Origin: JAWLGZ01 sp041690635
GTDB lineage: Bacteria > Pseudomonadota > Gammaproteobacteria > Thiohalomonadales > Thiohalomonadaceae
Length of the DNA: 64,000 nucleotides
NCBI GenBank assembly: GCA_041690635.1
Contig: JAWLGZ010000002.1
Span: forward strand, 372,001-436,000
Direction of reading: 5' to 3'
The position numbers were made by a program, and so were the translations under genes. Each line of letters begins with the position of its first letter. The stretch's first letter is position 1. Of this stretch, positions 10,683 to 20,015 are shown piece by piece. The notes below the pieces were generated by a model. The model was not told where the DNA came from. It saw only the letters and a program-made list of their open reading frames with translations, and did no database searches.

Positions 10683-10836
10683 CGCGCTGCTTCTTCCCTG
10701 AGATCGCGTACTCGATGTGCTTCCATTGTAGACACGAGACAACGCCACGGCCGGCGAGCGATTGCATAAGGGCATGCACGTCTATCGGTGGGCATTTCCG
10801 ACTACGCTTGGAGACACCCGAAATCCGACCCACAAC

Positions 10837-11484
10837 ATGGACCTGACCGGCAAATACGGCGGGCGCGGCGGCTACGCCCGCCACCTTCTCCATCTGGCGG
10901 CCTACCGGGCCGGACTGCTCACACCCTACGAGCGCCCGCAGCTGTCGCACGTTGGCAGGGTGGTATTCGTGTGTCGGGGAAATATCTGCCGCAGCCCCTA
11001 TGCCGAGTTGGTGGGCCGGGCGTCGGGGCTGAACTGCACCTCGGTAGGACTTTCGGCGCTGGAGGGGCGTGAAGCGCAGCGGGGGGCGATTGAAGCGGCC
11101 ATGCGGCGCGGCCGTGACCTGTCGCGCCACCGCGCACGACCGCTGATTCCCGAACAAGTAGACGAAGGGGACCTGTTCCTGACGATGGAACCGGGGCAGG
11201 CGAAGATACTGAATACACTTGCACACGGGCGTAGTGTGCGGGTATCGCTGCTCGGACTTTGGTGCAGTTCCCCACGTCCCTACATTCAGGACCCGTACGG
11301 CCGACCGGCCTCGTGGTTCGACACCTGCTTCGCACTGCTGGAGGAGGCGGTTACCCACCTCGCCGAGGCTATGCGGGCCAGCCGCCGGGACAGACGGCTT
11401 GCCAGCGAACGGCTAAGCAGCTGCTCCGAAGCTCACAAGGGAGGCCTTGCGGGCGCCACCCGTCAACCGGCGCCCCGAATTTGA
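10837..11484 (+). CDS. Low-molecular-weight protein-tyrosine-phosphatase family protein
   Basis: About 215 residues. The signature CRGNICRSPYAE has the P-loop C-x5-R of LMW phosphatases, and IQDPYGRP supplies the general-acid Asp. Such enzymes often control exopolysaccharide tyrosine kinases, which fits the adjoining divergent deacetylase. The start is uncertain: ATGs at 10762, 10774 and 10837 are possible and none has a good ribosome site; the last begins MDLTGKYGGRGGY. The C-terminal 30 residues after ASRRDRR look unstructured. Confidence 0.8.
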   Translation: MDLTGKYGGRGGYARHLLHLAAYRAGLLTPYERPQLSHVGRVVFVCRGNICRSPYAELVGRASGLNCTSVGLSALEGREAQRGAIEAAMRRGRDLSRHRARPLIPEQVDEGDLFLTMEPGQAKILNTLAHGRSVRVSLLGLWCSSPRPYIQDPYGRPASWFDTCFALLEEAVTHLAEAMRASRRDRRLASERLSSCSEAHKGGLAGATRQPAPRI

Positions 11485-11494
11485 AACAGGACCG

Positions 11495-12235
11495 CTATTC
11501 GGCTGGCGTGAACTGCGCAGTGCCGCTCATCCCCGCCATCAGTTCACCAAAATCACCGTCGATCGCCCCGGTGATACGAAGCGACTGGCTGGCCGGATCG
11601 ATGCGCGCGCCGATGCGTTCCACGCGAGCCGGATAGCCCTTCCCGGTCTCATCCACGGTGATGATGAACGGGTGCCCCTCTTTGAGCCAGGCCAGCCAAT
11701 GGGAGGGGACGATCAGTTCCACCCGCAGCGCCGCATCCTCGAGAATGGCAATGAGTGGATCGCCCGCGCGCACATTCTGGAACCGTTGTGCCCGGCGCTC
11801 CACCACCCGCCCGTCGTAAGGCGCGCGGATGTCGCAATGCGCCACGGTGGCCGCCGCCATCTCCTGTTTCGCGACCGCCTCGGCAAGGGCGCTGGCAGCC
11901 AGGCTAAGCTCCAGTTCACTGCCGGAGTCCAGTTCGCGCAGACGCTTCTGTGCCTCCAGCCGGTGCCGCGCAGCCTCTTTCTCCGCTGTCTGCTTGCGCA
12001 GTTCGGCACGCTGATGCGCACAATCCATACCCACCAGCAGGTCTCCGCGTGCAAACCGATCACCTGCCTCGGCGGACATGCGTTCGATGCGCCCGCTGAT
12101 CTGGCTTGAGAGCACCACCTCGTTACGGGGTACCAGCAGAGCGCGCGCCGTCAGCCCGTCCGCAAACGCCGGCAACGGCAGCGCGGAAACCAGCGCAATC
12201 AGCGCAATCAGCGCGCCGCAGTATCGGCCGTACAT
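11495..12235 (-). CDS. Periplasmic adaptor (HlyD/RND membrane-fusion family)
   Basis: A 246-residue protein with a signal peptide (LIALIALVSALPLPAFA), a beta-barrel/lipoyl half starting VVLSSQISGRIERMSAEAG, a helical hairpin rich in Ala, Glu and Arg, and the returning lipoyl half (HCDIRAPYDGRVVERRA). It would bridge an inner-membrane transporter and a TolC-type channel. It is the last of three coupled genes: the ATG overlaps the TolC gene's stop in TGATG. It is shorter than typical 350-400-residue adaptors because the C-terminal membrane-proximal domain is reduced. Confidence 0.85.
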   Translation of the reverse strand: MYGRYCGALIALIALVSALPLPAFADGLTARALLVPRNEVVLSSQISGRIERMSAEAGDRFARGDLLVGMDCAHQRAELRKQTAEKEAARHRLEAQKRLRELDSGSELELSLAASALAEAVAKQEMAAATVAHCDIRAPYDGRVVERRAQRFQNVRAGDPLIAILEDAALRVELIVPSHWLAWLKEGHPFIITVDETGKGYPARVERIGARIDPASQSLRITGAIDGDFGELMAGMSGTAQFTPAE

Positions 12236-13848
12236 CACGGCAGTGGTGTGATCGCCCAATCGGGCTGCGCCACACCCCGACTCGGCAGCGACTCGATGCG
12301 CCAGTCGGGGGCGGCGACGCCCGGGCTCGGCAGCTCATCGATCACCCACTCGGGGGTGCCGATACCCGACGTTCCGCTCCAGCCGCGCAGCGCGCGACGC
12401 ACCTGTTCCGTGAGCGTCGGCAGATCGTCGACCGGCATCGAATCAGTGACCGGATCGAGACCGACGGAGACCATGAGCGCACCGGAAGCGTTCTGTGCCT
12501 CGACAAACGCCATGTCACGGCGCAGGCGGGAGAGCAGCCGGTTGGCATCACGCCGGATCTTCTCCAGTTCGTTCTGGGTAGCCGCCCGCTCCGCCGCAGC
12601 GGCGTGCCTGCTGATGCGGTCATCCACCTCCAGCATCCGGGTGAGGACATCCAGGTCCTCCTTGGCAAGTGCCAGCCGGCGGTGGGCGATATGCACCTGG
12701 CTCAGCACCGCCATGCTCATGCTGAGCCGCCGCAGTTCGGACCGGTCCTGTTGCATTTCCGCGTGGCGGACGTTGGCCGGACCGGAGAATACGTTCAGCA
12801 GATTCCAGGTCAGCTTGAGCCCCGTATCGGTCCAGGCGCTATTAAGCGCGAAGGAGTTGTCGTCGTACTGGCGCGCCACGGAGAACTCCAGTCCGGGCAG
12901 CATGCGCCGCATCGCCTTGCGTGTCTCGTCGGCGCTGATGCGCGCCTGGTAATCCTCCTCTCGCAATTCGGGGCGGGTGGTCAACGCCATCAGCTCCAGC
13001 ATGTCCAGCCGCGGCGGCACCTCCGGGGAGTGCATGTTCCCGTCGTCTGGCAGCACCAGCATAAACCCCTCACCGGGCGGGACATTGATCAGCGCCGCCA
13101 GTTCAACCCGCGCGGTGGAGAGATCGCGTCTCAGCGACTGCAACTCGTATAGCGTATCGAGCAGTGACCGCTGGTAATCGAGCGCCTGGATCGGCGACTG
13201 CACCCCACTCTCCTCGATACGCCGCGCGTTCCTCAACGCCACCCGCACCCGCACCAGCAGTGGGTCCAGATCCTCTTTCAACCGTTCCGCGACCACCGCG
13301 CGCCAGTAGGCGGAGCGGGTCTCCTGAATGAGGTTGTGAATGGACTTGCGCCGCTGCTCCCGGGCCACCAGCACCCGGTTGTTGTCCTGGCGTGCCCTGA
13401 GATAGCTGATGCCAAAATCGAGCACATTCCACGCCACCGACAGGCTTGCCACCTGCCGGTCGTTGTCGAGAGAGGTGGAGTAGTCGGTGCCGCGCGTGTC
13501 GGTACGCAGATTGCGACTGTTGGTCGCACTGACGTTGCTGCGCCCCACATACCCGGCCGAAGCGGCCATCCGCGGCAACATGTCGTAGGAGGTGACCTCG
13601 GCCAGCCCCTGCGCCACCGCCACGTCCATCATCCGGGTGCGGGCATTCAGGTTGTACTGGATGGCGCGGGCTACCGCCTCCTCCAGTGAAATGGGCGCAG
13701 TCACCGGTACCTGGTTGCTGAACAGCGCGGAGAGATCCTGCTCCGCACGCTGTCGGCGCTCAACTTCGGTCAACGGTTCGGTGGTGACGGCACAACCCCC
13801 AACAAAGGCGGCAGCAAACGCTGCAGCGAAAGCTCTCGTTGTCGACAT
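12235..13848 (-). CDS. TolC-family outer membrane efflux lipoprotein with C-terminal repeats
   Basis: A 537-residue protein with a lipoprotein signal (AAFVGGCAV, Cys19). Two OEP-type helical halves are visible (SLEEAVARAIQYNLNARTRM; LARREDL-like heptads around LALAKEDLDVL). It should form a trimeric outer membrane and periplasmic channel. Unusually the last 45 residues are three 15-residue repeats of the pattern G(I/V)xxP(E/D)WxIxxLP. It starts nine bases after the stop of the caspase-like gene and is coupled to the following adaptor, so the three form one operon. No strong Shine-Dalgarno site precedes the ATG. Confidence 0.9.
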   Translation of the reverse strand: MSTTRAFAAAFAAAFVGGCAVTTEPLTEVERRQRAEQDLSALFSNQVPVTAPISLEEAVARAIQYNLNARTRMMDVAVAQGLAEVTSYDMLPRMAASAGYVGRSNVSATNSRNLRTDTRGTDYSTSLDNDRQVASLSVAWNVLDFGISYLRARQDNNRVLVAREQRRKSIHNLIQETRSAYWRAVVAERLKEDLDPLLVRVRVALRNARRIEESGVQSPIQALDYQRSLLDTLYELQSLRRDLSTARVELAALINVPPGEGFMLVLPDDGNMHSPEVPPRLDMLELMALTTRPELREEDYQARISADETRKAMRRMLPGLEFSVARQYDDNSFALNSAWTDTGLKLTWNLLNVFSGPANVRHAEMQQDRSELRRLSMSMAVLSQVHIAHRRLALAKEDLDVLTRMLEVDDRISRHAAAAERAATQNELEKIRRDANRLLSRLRRDMAFVEAQNASGALMVSVGLDPVTDSMPVDDLPTLTEQVRRALRGWSGTSGIGTPEWVIDELPSPGVAAPDWRIESLPSRGVAQPDWAITPLP

Positions 13849-13857
13849 TATTTTTTT

Positions 13858-16800
13858 CTACTTGGGTTGAAAGACAAAATCCCCGCCGGAGTCGTGCCCG
13901 GCCGACGGCACAAAGCCGAAGTGTGGTGTCTGCGCCGCCATGCGGGCGACCTTGTCACGCACATCGTCATAGACCTGCCGGGCGACCAGCGAATCATCCA
14001 CCTGGCGCAGTGACTGCAACAGGTTACCGGCAAAAACCGAGTGTCCGTCCATACCGTCGTCACGCACCGGCTCGTCGCCGCCGGAGGACATCACCACTAC
14101 CGAGCGGCGCTTAAGGATCTCCTCGATCGGGAGCGTTCCACTTTCGCCGCCCGGGGAGCGGATTAACGCGCCGGAATAGCAGCTGTCGGACATGATCATT
14201 ACCTGGTTGGAGCGGGCACCGGCAAGGAAGTTGGTCAAGTCGCGGGTGGAGACCCAGCTTGTCGCCTCTGCGGGGGTTGCGTCCGCCGGCAGCCAGAAAC
14301 CAAGTCCGGTCTGGGGCACCGAGTAACCGTGGCCGGCGTAGTAAACCACCAATGAGTCGCCCGGTTTCAGACCCGCAGCGACCCGGCTCAGGTCCTCGAT
14401 AAGCTGCTGCTTGGAAGGGTTGGCGAGAACGATGGCCTCGAAGCCAAACTTGTCGTCGAACAGTGCGGCGAGCGCCTGCACGTCGGCGATCGGGGTGTTG
14501 AGTTTTGGCACACCGTTGGCGTATTGCTCGATGCCGATAAATATGGCCACCCGCCGCCCTTCGCCCGGCCTTTCGAGTGCCTCCTCCTCATCCAGTGGCG
14601 CTTGCGGCAACTCGCCAAAGGCGTCTGCCGCGAACGGATTCTCCGACAGCTCCTGCAGCGCCCCCGAGTAGAGTTTGGTGCGTGACTCCTTCAGCATACG
14701 ATCGTAGGCGAGCAGGTATGGCCTCATCCGCTCCTCGTCAATACCGTTCTCGCCCAGAGTCCGCCTGTATTCGCCATAGTCGACCTCATTTCCGTCAAGC
14801 ATCTTCCGCAACAGGGAGCCTGCCTGGTCGCCGGCCGGAAGATGGCTGAACTGATCCACCAGCTCCGTGGCATCCATGCCCCAAAGCAGGGAGTTCAGTT
14901 CATCCCAACTGAGATCGTCGTCGTAAAACCAGTCGTCTTCGCTGTACCAGTCACCATCGAATTCCACCCAGTACCACTCACTGCCATCCCACTCGTACCA
15001 GCCGTCATCGTCTCCCCACGAGGCATCGTCAAACGTGTACCAGTCATCCCAGTACGCCTCCCAGTCCACGTCGCCCAGATCCTCGTCGAACCACTCGTCC
15101 AGGAAGGCATCCCAGTCGGCCCAATACTGCTCGTCGTAATACTCCTCAAGTACGTCTGCGAAGTCGATCCCGACAAGGAAGTCATCACCCGGACCGGAGC
15201 TGCCGACAGCGACCACGCGATCGGCATACCCGGCGTCCAAGCCATGGACCGACACAGCACCCGAACCGACATAGGTGCAGAAAATGAACTCGCCCATCCA
15301 CGGATCGAACGCCGCGATGAAGCCGTTTTGCACGCTGTCGAGGTCGTACTGCACGGCCTCGAACACCGGGAGATCGGCAGAATCGGTCTGGCCACCGATA
15401 AATACGGTATCGTCCCAGGCGATGGAAACCGAGTAGGCCACGTCATTGCCGCTGCCACCGATGACCGTCACCCAATCGACAGTATCCCAGGCCGTGTCGT
15501 ACATGATCAGGAAGGCGTCATACTCTCCAAGCTCGCCCCAGGCCTCGTCCCAATCAAAACTGATCCAGTGGCTGGTCGTACCGATAACGTAGGCGTAGCC
15601 GTCCCCATCCATGGCGACACCCAAGGCCTCGTCCCGGCCATAACCACCGACAGTGGTGAATTCCCTGTCTTCGGGATCGAGGATGCTGAAGCGTGTAATT
15701 GCCACATCGCCGCCCGTAGAACCGACGATGACCACCTGCTCCCCATCCGATGCAATTGCGTTCACCGAGTGGTCATCAGCGAGATGGCTGCCAAAAACGA
15801 GGGTCCCGGAATCCGGGGTGTCGGGATCGATGAGGGCCACGAAACCCTTCCCGAACTCTTCCCACGCATTTTCCGGCAGGAAACCCGTCGCATCGGTCGT
15901 GCCCAGCACCGCGATATGGTCGCCCGCTACCGCAATATCGAGACCGCTTTCCGCACCGCCATCCCCCTCATCACCGCCCAGATAGCTGAAATGATTGACG
16001 CTGCCGGCACCGTCCAGCCGTGCCACGAACGCATCCACGTTTCCTGCCAGGGCGCCCTGGACCGCGTCTCCGGTGGCCAGGCCATCGCTCCATGTTTCAC
16101 CGACGATCCAGACATTGCCTTCCCAGTCGAGGTCGAGCGCATAGCCGTATTCATCACCGCTGCCGCCGATGTAGCTGCCCCACAGCAAGTTGTAGTCGGC
16201 ATCCAGCTTGAGCACTACGGCATCGGACCGGCCACCGGGCTCTCCGAGCCCCAGGTTGTTGCCACGCCCGGCGGTGCCGACAAGATAGACGTTGCCTACG
16301 TCATCAACGGCCACATCGTTCAACTCCACGCCATTGAAGGTGTTCGCGTACTCCACCACCGGGTCGATGACCAGGGTCCGCGCAGCGTCATACTCACCCA
16401 GTTCGAAGCCGACCATGTTGCCGTCAAGTAAGGTAAACGAGACGGTGACACTCTGGAGGACGCCGTCGGTATGCTGGTATGCCGCCGGCGCATACTGGGT
16501 GAGGGTCTGGTTGCCGAAGCGGATATTGAGGCTGCCGTCCTCGGCGATGGTGATGGAATCGGCGCCATCGAACTGAAGGGCGATCTGGGAGGCGTCGGCA
16601 TAGGGGTCGACGATGAAGTCATACTCCAGCAGACCGTCGGCAGCGGCATGGAATACCTGATCGATGCCGGCGTAGATGTCGTTGTAGCGGATGGAACCCC
16701 ACTGGGTGACCCCTTCGATTGCGCCGTCGGGCCCGTAGTAGTTCCAGTAGGCCGAGAGCGGGGCCTCGCCGACCGGGGCGACCGCCTCGCCACCGACGGC

Positions 16801-17112
16801 GGTCATGGTGAGCGTCTCGGTGCCTTCCTCACCGCGCAGGGCGAAGATCACCTCCTCATCGGTGAAGCCGATGGTGTAGGTCTCGGTGCGGGCGATAAAA
16901 TCGGCGACGGCATCCGCCTGACCCTCGTTGCTCTCAAAGCGCACCGATGCCAGCACGGCGCCAATGTCGGGAGAACTGGTCTGCGTGTCGTCCACCGTGG
17001 CACCAAGTGCCGCATCCAGGACGATGCGCGGCTCCAGCGCAAGCATCCGCGCCTCGGTTGGTATCCGGTAGCGGCGATACGCTCGGTGAACTGTTGCGTC
17101 AGGTTCGCTCAT
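13858..17112 (-). CDS. Large exported LEPR / SBBP beta-propeller / caspase-like (C14) protein
   Basis: A 1084-residue protein. Residues 23-36 hold the LEPR motif MLALEPRIVLDAAL, typical of very large surface or secreted proteins. Residues about 60-260 match the domain that precedes SBBP repeats (SNEGQADAVADFIART, YNDIYAGIDQVFHA). SBBP-type propeller units follow (GNVYLVGTAG, GGSGDEYGYALDLDWEGNVWIVGET). Residues about 650-745 are an acidic, Trp/Tyr-rich stretch. The C-terminus is a caspase-like peptidase: YYAGHGYS (His near 927) and MSDSCYSGAL (Cys near 977). There is no Sec signal. The start at MSEPDATVHR is preferred over one 23 codons upstream. It is first in an operon with a TolC-type channel and an adaptor. 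Confidence 0.85.
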   Translation of the reverse strand: MSEPDATVHRAYRRYRIPTEARMLALEPRIVLDAALGATVDDTQTSSPDIGAVLASVRFESNEGQADAVADFIARTETYTIGFTDEEVIFALRGEEGTETLTMTAVGGEAVAPVGEAPLSAYWNYYGPDGAIEGVTQWGSIRYNDIYAGIDQVFHAAADGLLEYDFIVDPYADASQIALQFDGADSITIAEDGSLNIRFGNQTLTQYAPAAYQHTDGVLQSVTVSFTLLDGNMVGFELGEYDAARTLVIDPVVEYANTFNGVELNDVAVDDVGNVYLVGTAGRGNNLGLGEPGGRSDAVVLKLDADYNLLWGSYIGGSGDEYGYALDLDWEGNVWIVGETWSDGLATGDAVQGALAGNVDAFVARLDGAGSVNHFSYLGGDEGDGGAESGLDIAVAGDHIAVLGTTDATGFLPENAWEEFGKGFVALIDPDTPDSGTLVFGSHLADDHSVNAIASDGEQVVIVGSTGGDVAITRFSILDPEDREFTTVGGYGRDEALGVAMDGDGYAYVIGTTSHWISFDWDEAWGELGEYDAFLIMYDTAWDTVDWVTVIGGSGNDVAYSVSIAWDDTVFIGGQTDSADLPVFEAVQYDLDSVQNGFIAAFDPWMGEFIFCTYVGSGAVSVHGLDAGYADRVVAVGSSGPGDDFLVGIDFADVLEEYYDEQYWADWDAFLDEWFDEDLGDVDWEAYWDDWYTFDDASWGDDDGWYEWDGSEWYWVEFDGDWYSEDDWFYDDDLSWDELNSLLWGMDATELVDQFSHLPAGDQAGSLLRKMLDGNEVDYGEYRRTLGENGIDEERMRPYLLAYDRMLKESRTKLYSGALQELSENPFAADAFGELPQAPLDEEEALERPGEGRRVAIFIGIEQYANGVPKLNTPIADVQALAALFDDKFGFEAIVLANPSKQQLIEDLSRVAAGLKPGDSLVVYYAGHGYSVPQTGLGFWLPADATPAEATSWVSTRDLTNFLAGARSNQVMIMSDSCYSGALIRSPGGESGTLPIEEILKRRSVVVMSSGGDEPVRDDGMDGHSVFAGNLLQSLRQVDDSLVARQVYDDVRDKVARMAAQTPHFGFVPSAGHDSGGDFVFQPK

Positions 17113-17290
17113 CCTGGTTCCGATCCCTTCCTGTAATCGCCACCATTCTGCCCCTGCTTTGGTCAGGTTGGAAGGTGGCACATGGGCGTGAGTGGATCGT
17201 TAAAATGCTCGCCTTGTCGGATCGCGTTGCCATTCGGTGGAATCCGGCAGTAGACTGCCATCGCCGAACCATGGAAGAGGGAGCTGAACA
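17113..17290. promoter_or_regulatory. Divergent intergenic region between the caspase-like and FecR-like operons
   Basis: This 178-base stretch separates two divergently read operons and must hold both promoters. GGAAGAGGGAGC just before 17291 is the Shine-Dalgarno region of the FecR-like gene. I see no confident -35/-10 pair or operator. Confidence 0.5.
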
Positions 17291-18034
17291 ATGCGAATGA
17301 TAATGCTCGGTACAGTTGCTGCCGCCGGACTTTCCCTGCCGCTGGCAGGCCACGCGGTGGAACTGATCGTGTTCGCGGCCAAAGGGGTCGACCTGGCGAT
17401 GGGCCAGGTGGTGCAGAGCGATTCGCCACTGCGTCTGCAGGAGGGTCAGCAGGTCACGCTGATCACCGACGACGGCCGTACCATCCGAATCGACGGCCCG
17501 CACGATGCGCCGCCGTTGGCCGAAGAAGCGGGTAGCGGTTCCAGCACCACGGTCATCAGCGCCCTGAAGGACATGGTGGCGCAAAAACAGGCCAACGTCA
17601 CCAGTCTCGGTGTCATGCGCGACGCCAACATTGGCGGCGCGATGCGGGCCGATGAGTCGCGTCAAAACATCACCATGCCCGACCCGTGGGCCATCGACAT
17701 CACCCGCGGCGGAAGCCAGTGCGCCCTGACCGATCAGCCGCTGGTGTTATGGCGACCGGAACCGGGACCGGCGGACGACGTTAGCCTGAGCCTGCCGGAT
17801 CGGCGCCTGCGCGCCACCACCACCTGGCCGGCCGGCTACGACCGGGTGCGGGCACCGAATATGGAGATTGCCGAAGGGGAGGCGATCACGGCAGAGATTC
17901 AGGGCAGGACTGCCGAAATCACGGTTCACCTCATCCCCGCCAGCGTCAAGTCCGAACAGGCCCGCGCCGCCTGGGCAGCCCGTAAGGGGTGTGAACGACA
18001 GGCCCTCGCCGCGGTTGCCAACCTGAAACTGTGA
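17291..18034 (+). CDS. FecR-like periplasmic protein
   Basis: A 247-residue protein with a signal peptide (GTVAAAGLSLPLAGHAVE). The region just after cleavage, with LIVFAAKGVDLAMGQVV and QEGQQVTLITDDGRTIRIDGP, resembles the beta-rich FecR module often paired with CHASE2 cyclases. The remainder has two cysteines (SQCALTD, KGCERQ) that could form a disulfide. It ends in GTGA, overlapping the cyclase start, so the two are translationally coupled. The role is likely periplasmic sensing or scaffolding for the CHASE2 domain; this is inference. Confidence 0.65.
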   Translation: MRMIMLGTVAAAGLSLPLAGHAVELIVFAAKGVDLAMGQVVQSDSPLRLQEGQQVTLITDDGRTIRIDGPHDAPPLAEEAGSGSSTTVISALKDMVAQKQANVTSLGVMRDANIGGAMRADESRQNITMPDPWAIDITRGGSQCALTDQPLVLWRPEPGPADDVSLSLPDRRLRATTTWPAGYDRVRAPNMEIAEGEAITAEIQGRTAEITVHLIPASVKSEQARAAWAARKGCERQALAAVANLKL

Positions 18035-19995
18035 TTGGCACCATTCGCCCCCGGGAGCTGTCCGCTCTCGTCGGCATCGCCCTGCTCGCCACCACCCTCG
18101 CGGTGGTGGCCGCGCTTTACATCCCGGTGGTCGGTATTATGGGGCGCTGGGCCGCGGACTACCGCATCGCGAAACTGCTCCCCCCTGAAGAGCAGCACGA
18201 CGGGATCGTCCTTGCGCTGGTCAACGAGCAGACGCTGGAACGGTTTCCCTACCGGGAGCCGGTCGACCGGCGGTTTCTCAGTGACATGGTCCGCACGCTG
18301 GAACGGCGCGGCGCACGGGCAATCGGTATCGATATGCTGTTCGATCAGCCAACCGAACCGGACAAAGACGCGGAACTGATGAGCGTGCTTCGGGAGGCAA
18401 AAATCCCGATCGTGGCCAGCTACGCGGCCGCCGACAGCGGACTCACGGAACGACAACTGGCCTATCTGGATGAATTCCTGCCGCGCGAACAACGTGGATT
18501 CGCCAACCTGGTAAAGGGGTTTGACAAAGGCAGCGTGCAGGACGACACCGTGCGCAGTATGTACGGTGGACGCGCCCTGGCCGACGGTACCTGGATCCAC
18601 GGCTTTCCCAAGGCGCTTGCCACACGACTCGGCCATTCGGTCAACCGGGAGATCGAGCCTATCGTCTGGCATGGGCGCAGCGAGGAGAAGCCGCCATTCC
18701 CCGCATTTCCCATCGGGGCCTCCGCCATCGTTCCGGAGTCATGGATCAGTGGCAAGGTGGTACTGATTGGTGCTGACCTCACCCTGCGCGATCAGCATCG
18801 GACACCGTTCACCACCGGTGACGGTGATCTGCTGATGCCGGGGGTGATGATCCATGCCCACGCACTGGCCCAGATTCTCGACGGGAAGTCACAACCGACG
18901 GTGGGGCTGACCACCGAGACAGCACTTGTTCTGGTCACTGCATTTCTGGGCATCCTGCTGGCGGTTATCCCAGGCCCGCTCTGGATTCGCCTACTCCTGG
19001 CGAGTGCCGTCCTGTCCGGCATCTGGGCAGGCGGGTTCCACGCCTTTCGCAACGCGGGAATCATGCTGCCCCTGGTCACACCCACTCTGGCCCTGCTCAT
19101 CGCGCTGTGGATGGCCGAGTTCCACATGGGAAGGCAGGAACGTCAGCAGAAGCGGTTCATCACCGACGCATTCTCCAAGTACATCGCTCCAGAGTTGGTC
19201 CAGGAACTGGTCAGTGACCCCACCAAACTCTCGTTGAGCGGAGAGCGGCGCGAGATCACCTTCCTGTTCACCGACATTGCCTCCTTCACATCACTCTCCG
19301 AGGCGAGTGATCCGGGCCTGATTGGCGAGGTGCTGAACAGCCACTTTGACGGAGTCTGCCCCATCGTGCTGGAGCACGGCGGCACCATTGTCGAGTTCCT
19401 CGGTGATTCAGTGTTCGCCATCTTCGGTGCACCGGTCTCACAGGACAATCACGCAGCCCGTGCCGTGCGCTGTGCACGCGATATCGCCAGGTTTGCCGAA
19501 GGCTTTCGGCGGGAACAGAACGCGCGCGGCATCGAGATCGGCGACACCCGGATCGGTGTGCACACCGGGGTGGCGCTGGTGGGCAATTTCGGCTCGGAGC
19601 AGCGATTCAAGTATGTTCCGGTGGGCGACGCGGTGAATACCGCCTCGCGCATCGAGGGGCTGAACAAGCATTTCGGTACGCGGGTCTGCGCCTCGGACGA
19701 CACGGTTCAACGTGCAGGCGACGAGATGTTGCGGCCGCTCGGGGAGATTGTGCTCAAAGGCAAGGCACAACCGATGGAGATCCACGAAGTGCTTACCCCC
19801 GAATCCCATGAATCGGCCTGGATGGCCCGCTACCGTGAGGCCTACGCCCTAATGAAGGGGGGCGAGATCGAACCTGCGCGGCAGCTGTTCGAACAGCTGC
19901 ACGCGGAGGCGCCGGAGGATGCCGCCACCGCCCTTCACCTCTCACGCCTGTCCGAAGGCGCGGGTGACGCGGTCGTGGTGATGCAGTCGAAATAG
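18031..19995 (+). CDS. CHASE2-domain class III nucleotide cyclase
   Basis: A 654-residue membrane protein: one N-terminal helix (ELSALVGIALLATTLAVVAALY), a periplasmic CHASE2 domain (GIVLALVNEQTLERFP; GARAIGIDMLFDQP), three further helices (about 300-365) and a cytoplasmic class III cyclase domain. Metal-binding Asp residues are in FTDIASFTSL and FLGDSVFAIFG, and the transition-state Asn/Arg in VNTASRIEG. The purine-specificity lysine of adenylate cyclases is a glutamate here (EFLGD), as in guanylate cyclases, so the product may be cGMP. Start is GTG, overlapping the FecR gene by four bases. Confidence 0.9.
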   Translation: MIGTIRPRELSALVGIALLATTLAVVAALYIPVVGIMGRWAADYRIAKLLPPEEQHDGIVLALVNEQTLERFPYREPVDRRFLSDMVRTLERRGARAIGIDMLFDQPTEPDKDAELMSVLREAKIPIVASYAAADSGLTERQLAYLDEFLPREQRGFANLVKGFDKGSVQDDTVRSMYGGRALADGTWIHGFPKALATRLGHSVNREIEPIVWHGRSEEKPPFPAFPIGASAIVPESWISGKVVLIGADLTLRDQHRTPFTTGDGDLLMPGVMIHAHALAQILDGKSQPTVGLTTETALVLVTAFLGILLAVIPGPLWIRLLLASAVLSGIWAGGFHAFRNAGIMLPLVTPTLALLIALWMAEFHMGRQERQQKRFITDAFSKYIAPELVQELVSDPTKLSLSGERREITFLFTDIASFTSLSEASDPGLIGEVLNSHFDGVCPIVLEHGGTIVEFLGDSVFAIFGAPVSQDNHAARAVRCARDIARFAEGFRREQNARGIEIGDTRIGVHTGVALVGNFGSEQRFKYVPVGDAVNTASRIEGLNKHFGTRVCASDDTVQRAGDEMLRPLGEIVLKGKAQPMEIHEVLTPESHESAWMARYREAYALMKGGEIEPARQLFEQLHAEAPEDAATALHLSRLSEGAGDAVVVMQSK

Positions 19996-20015
19996 TCCTG
20001 CGGGAGGAGTCTGGT

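Noticed and set aside
14842..16431. 529-codon open frame on the plus strand
   Set aside because: It lies opposite the caspase-like gene, whose propeller repeats make the complementary strand open by chance; no family features.
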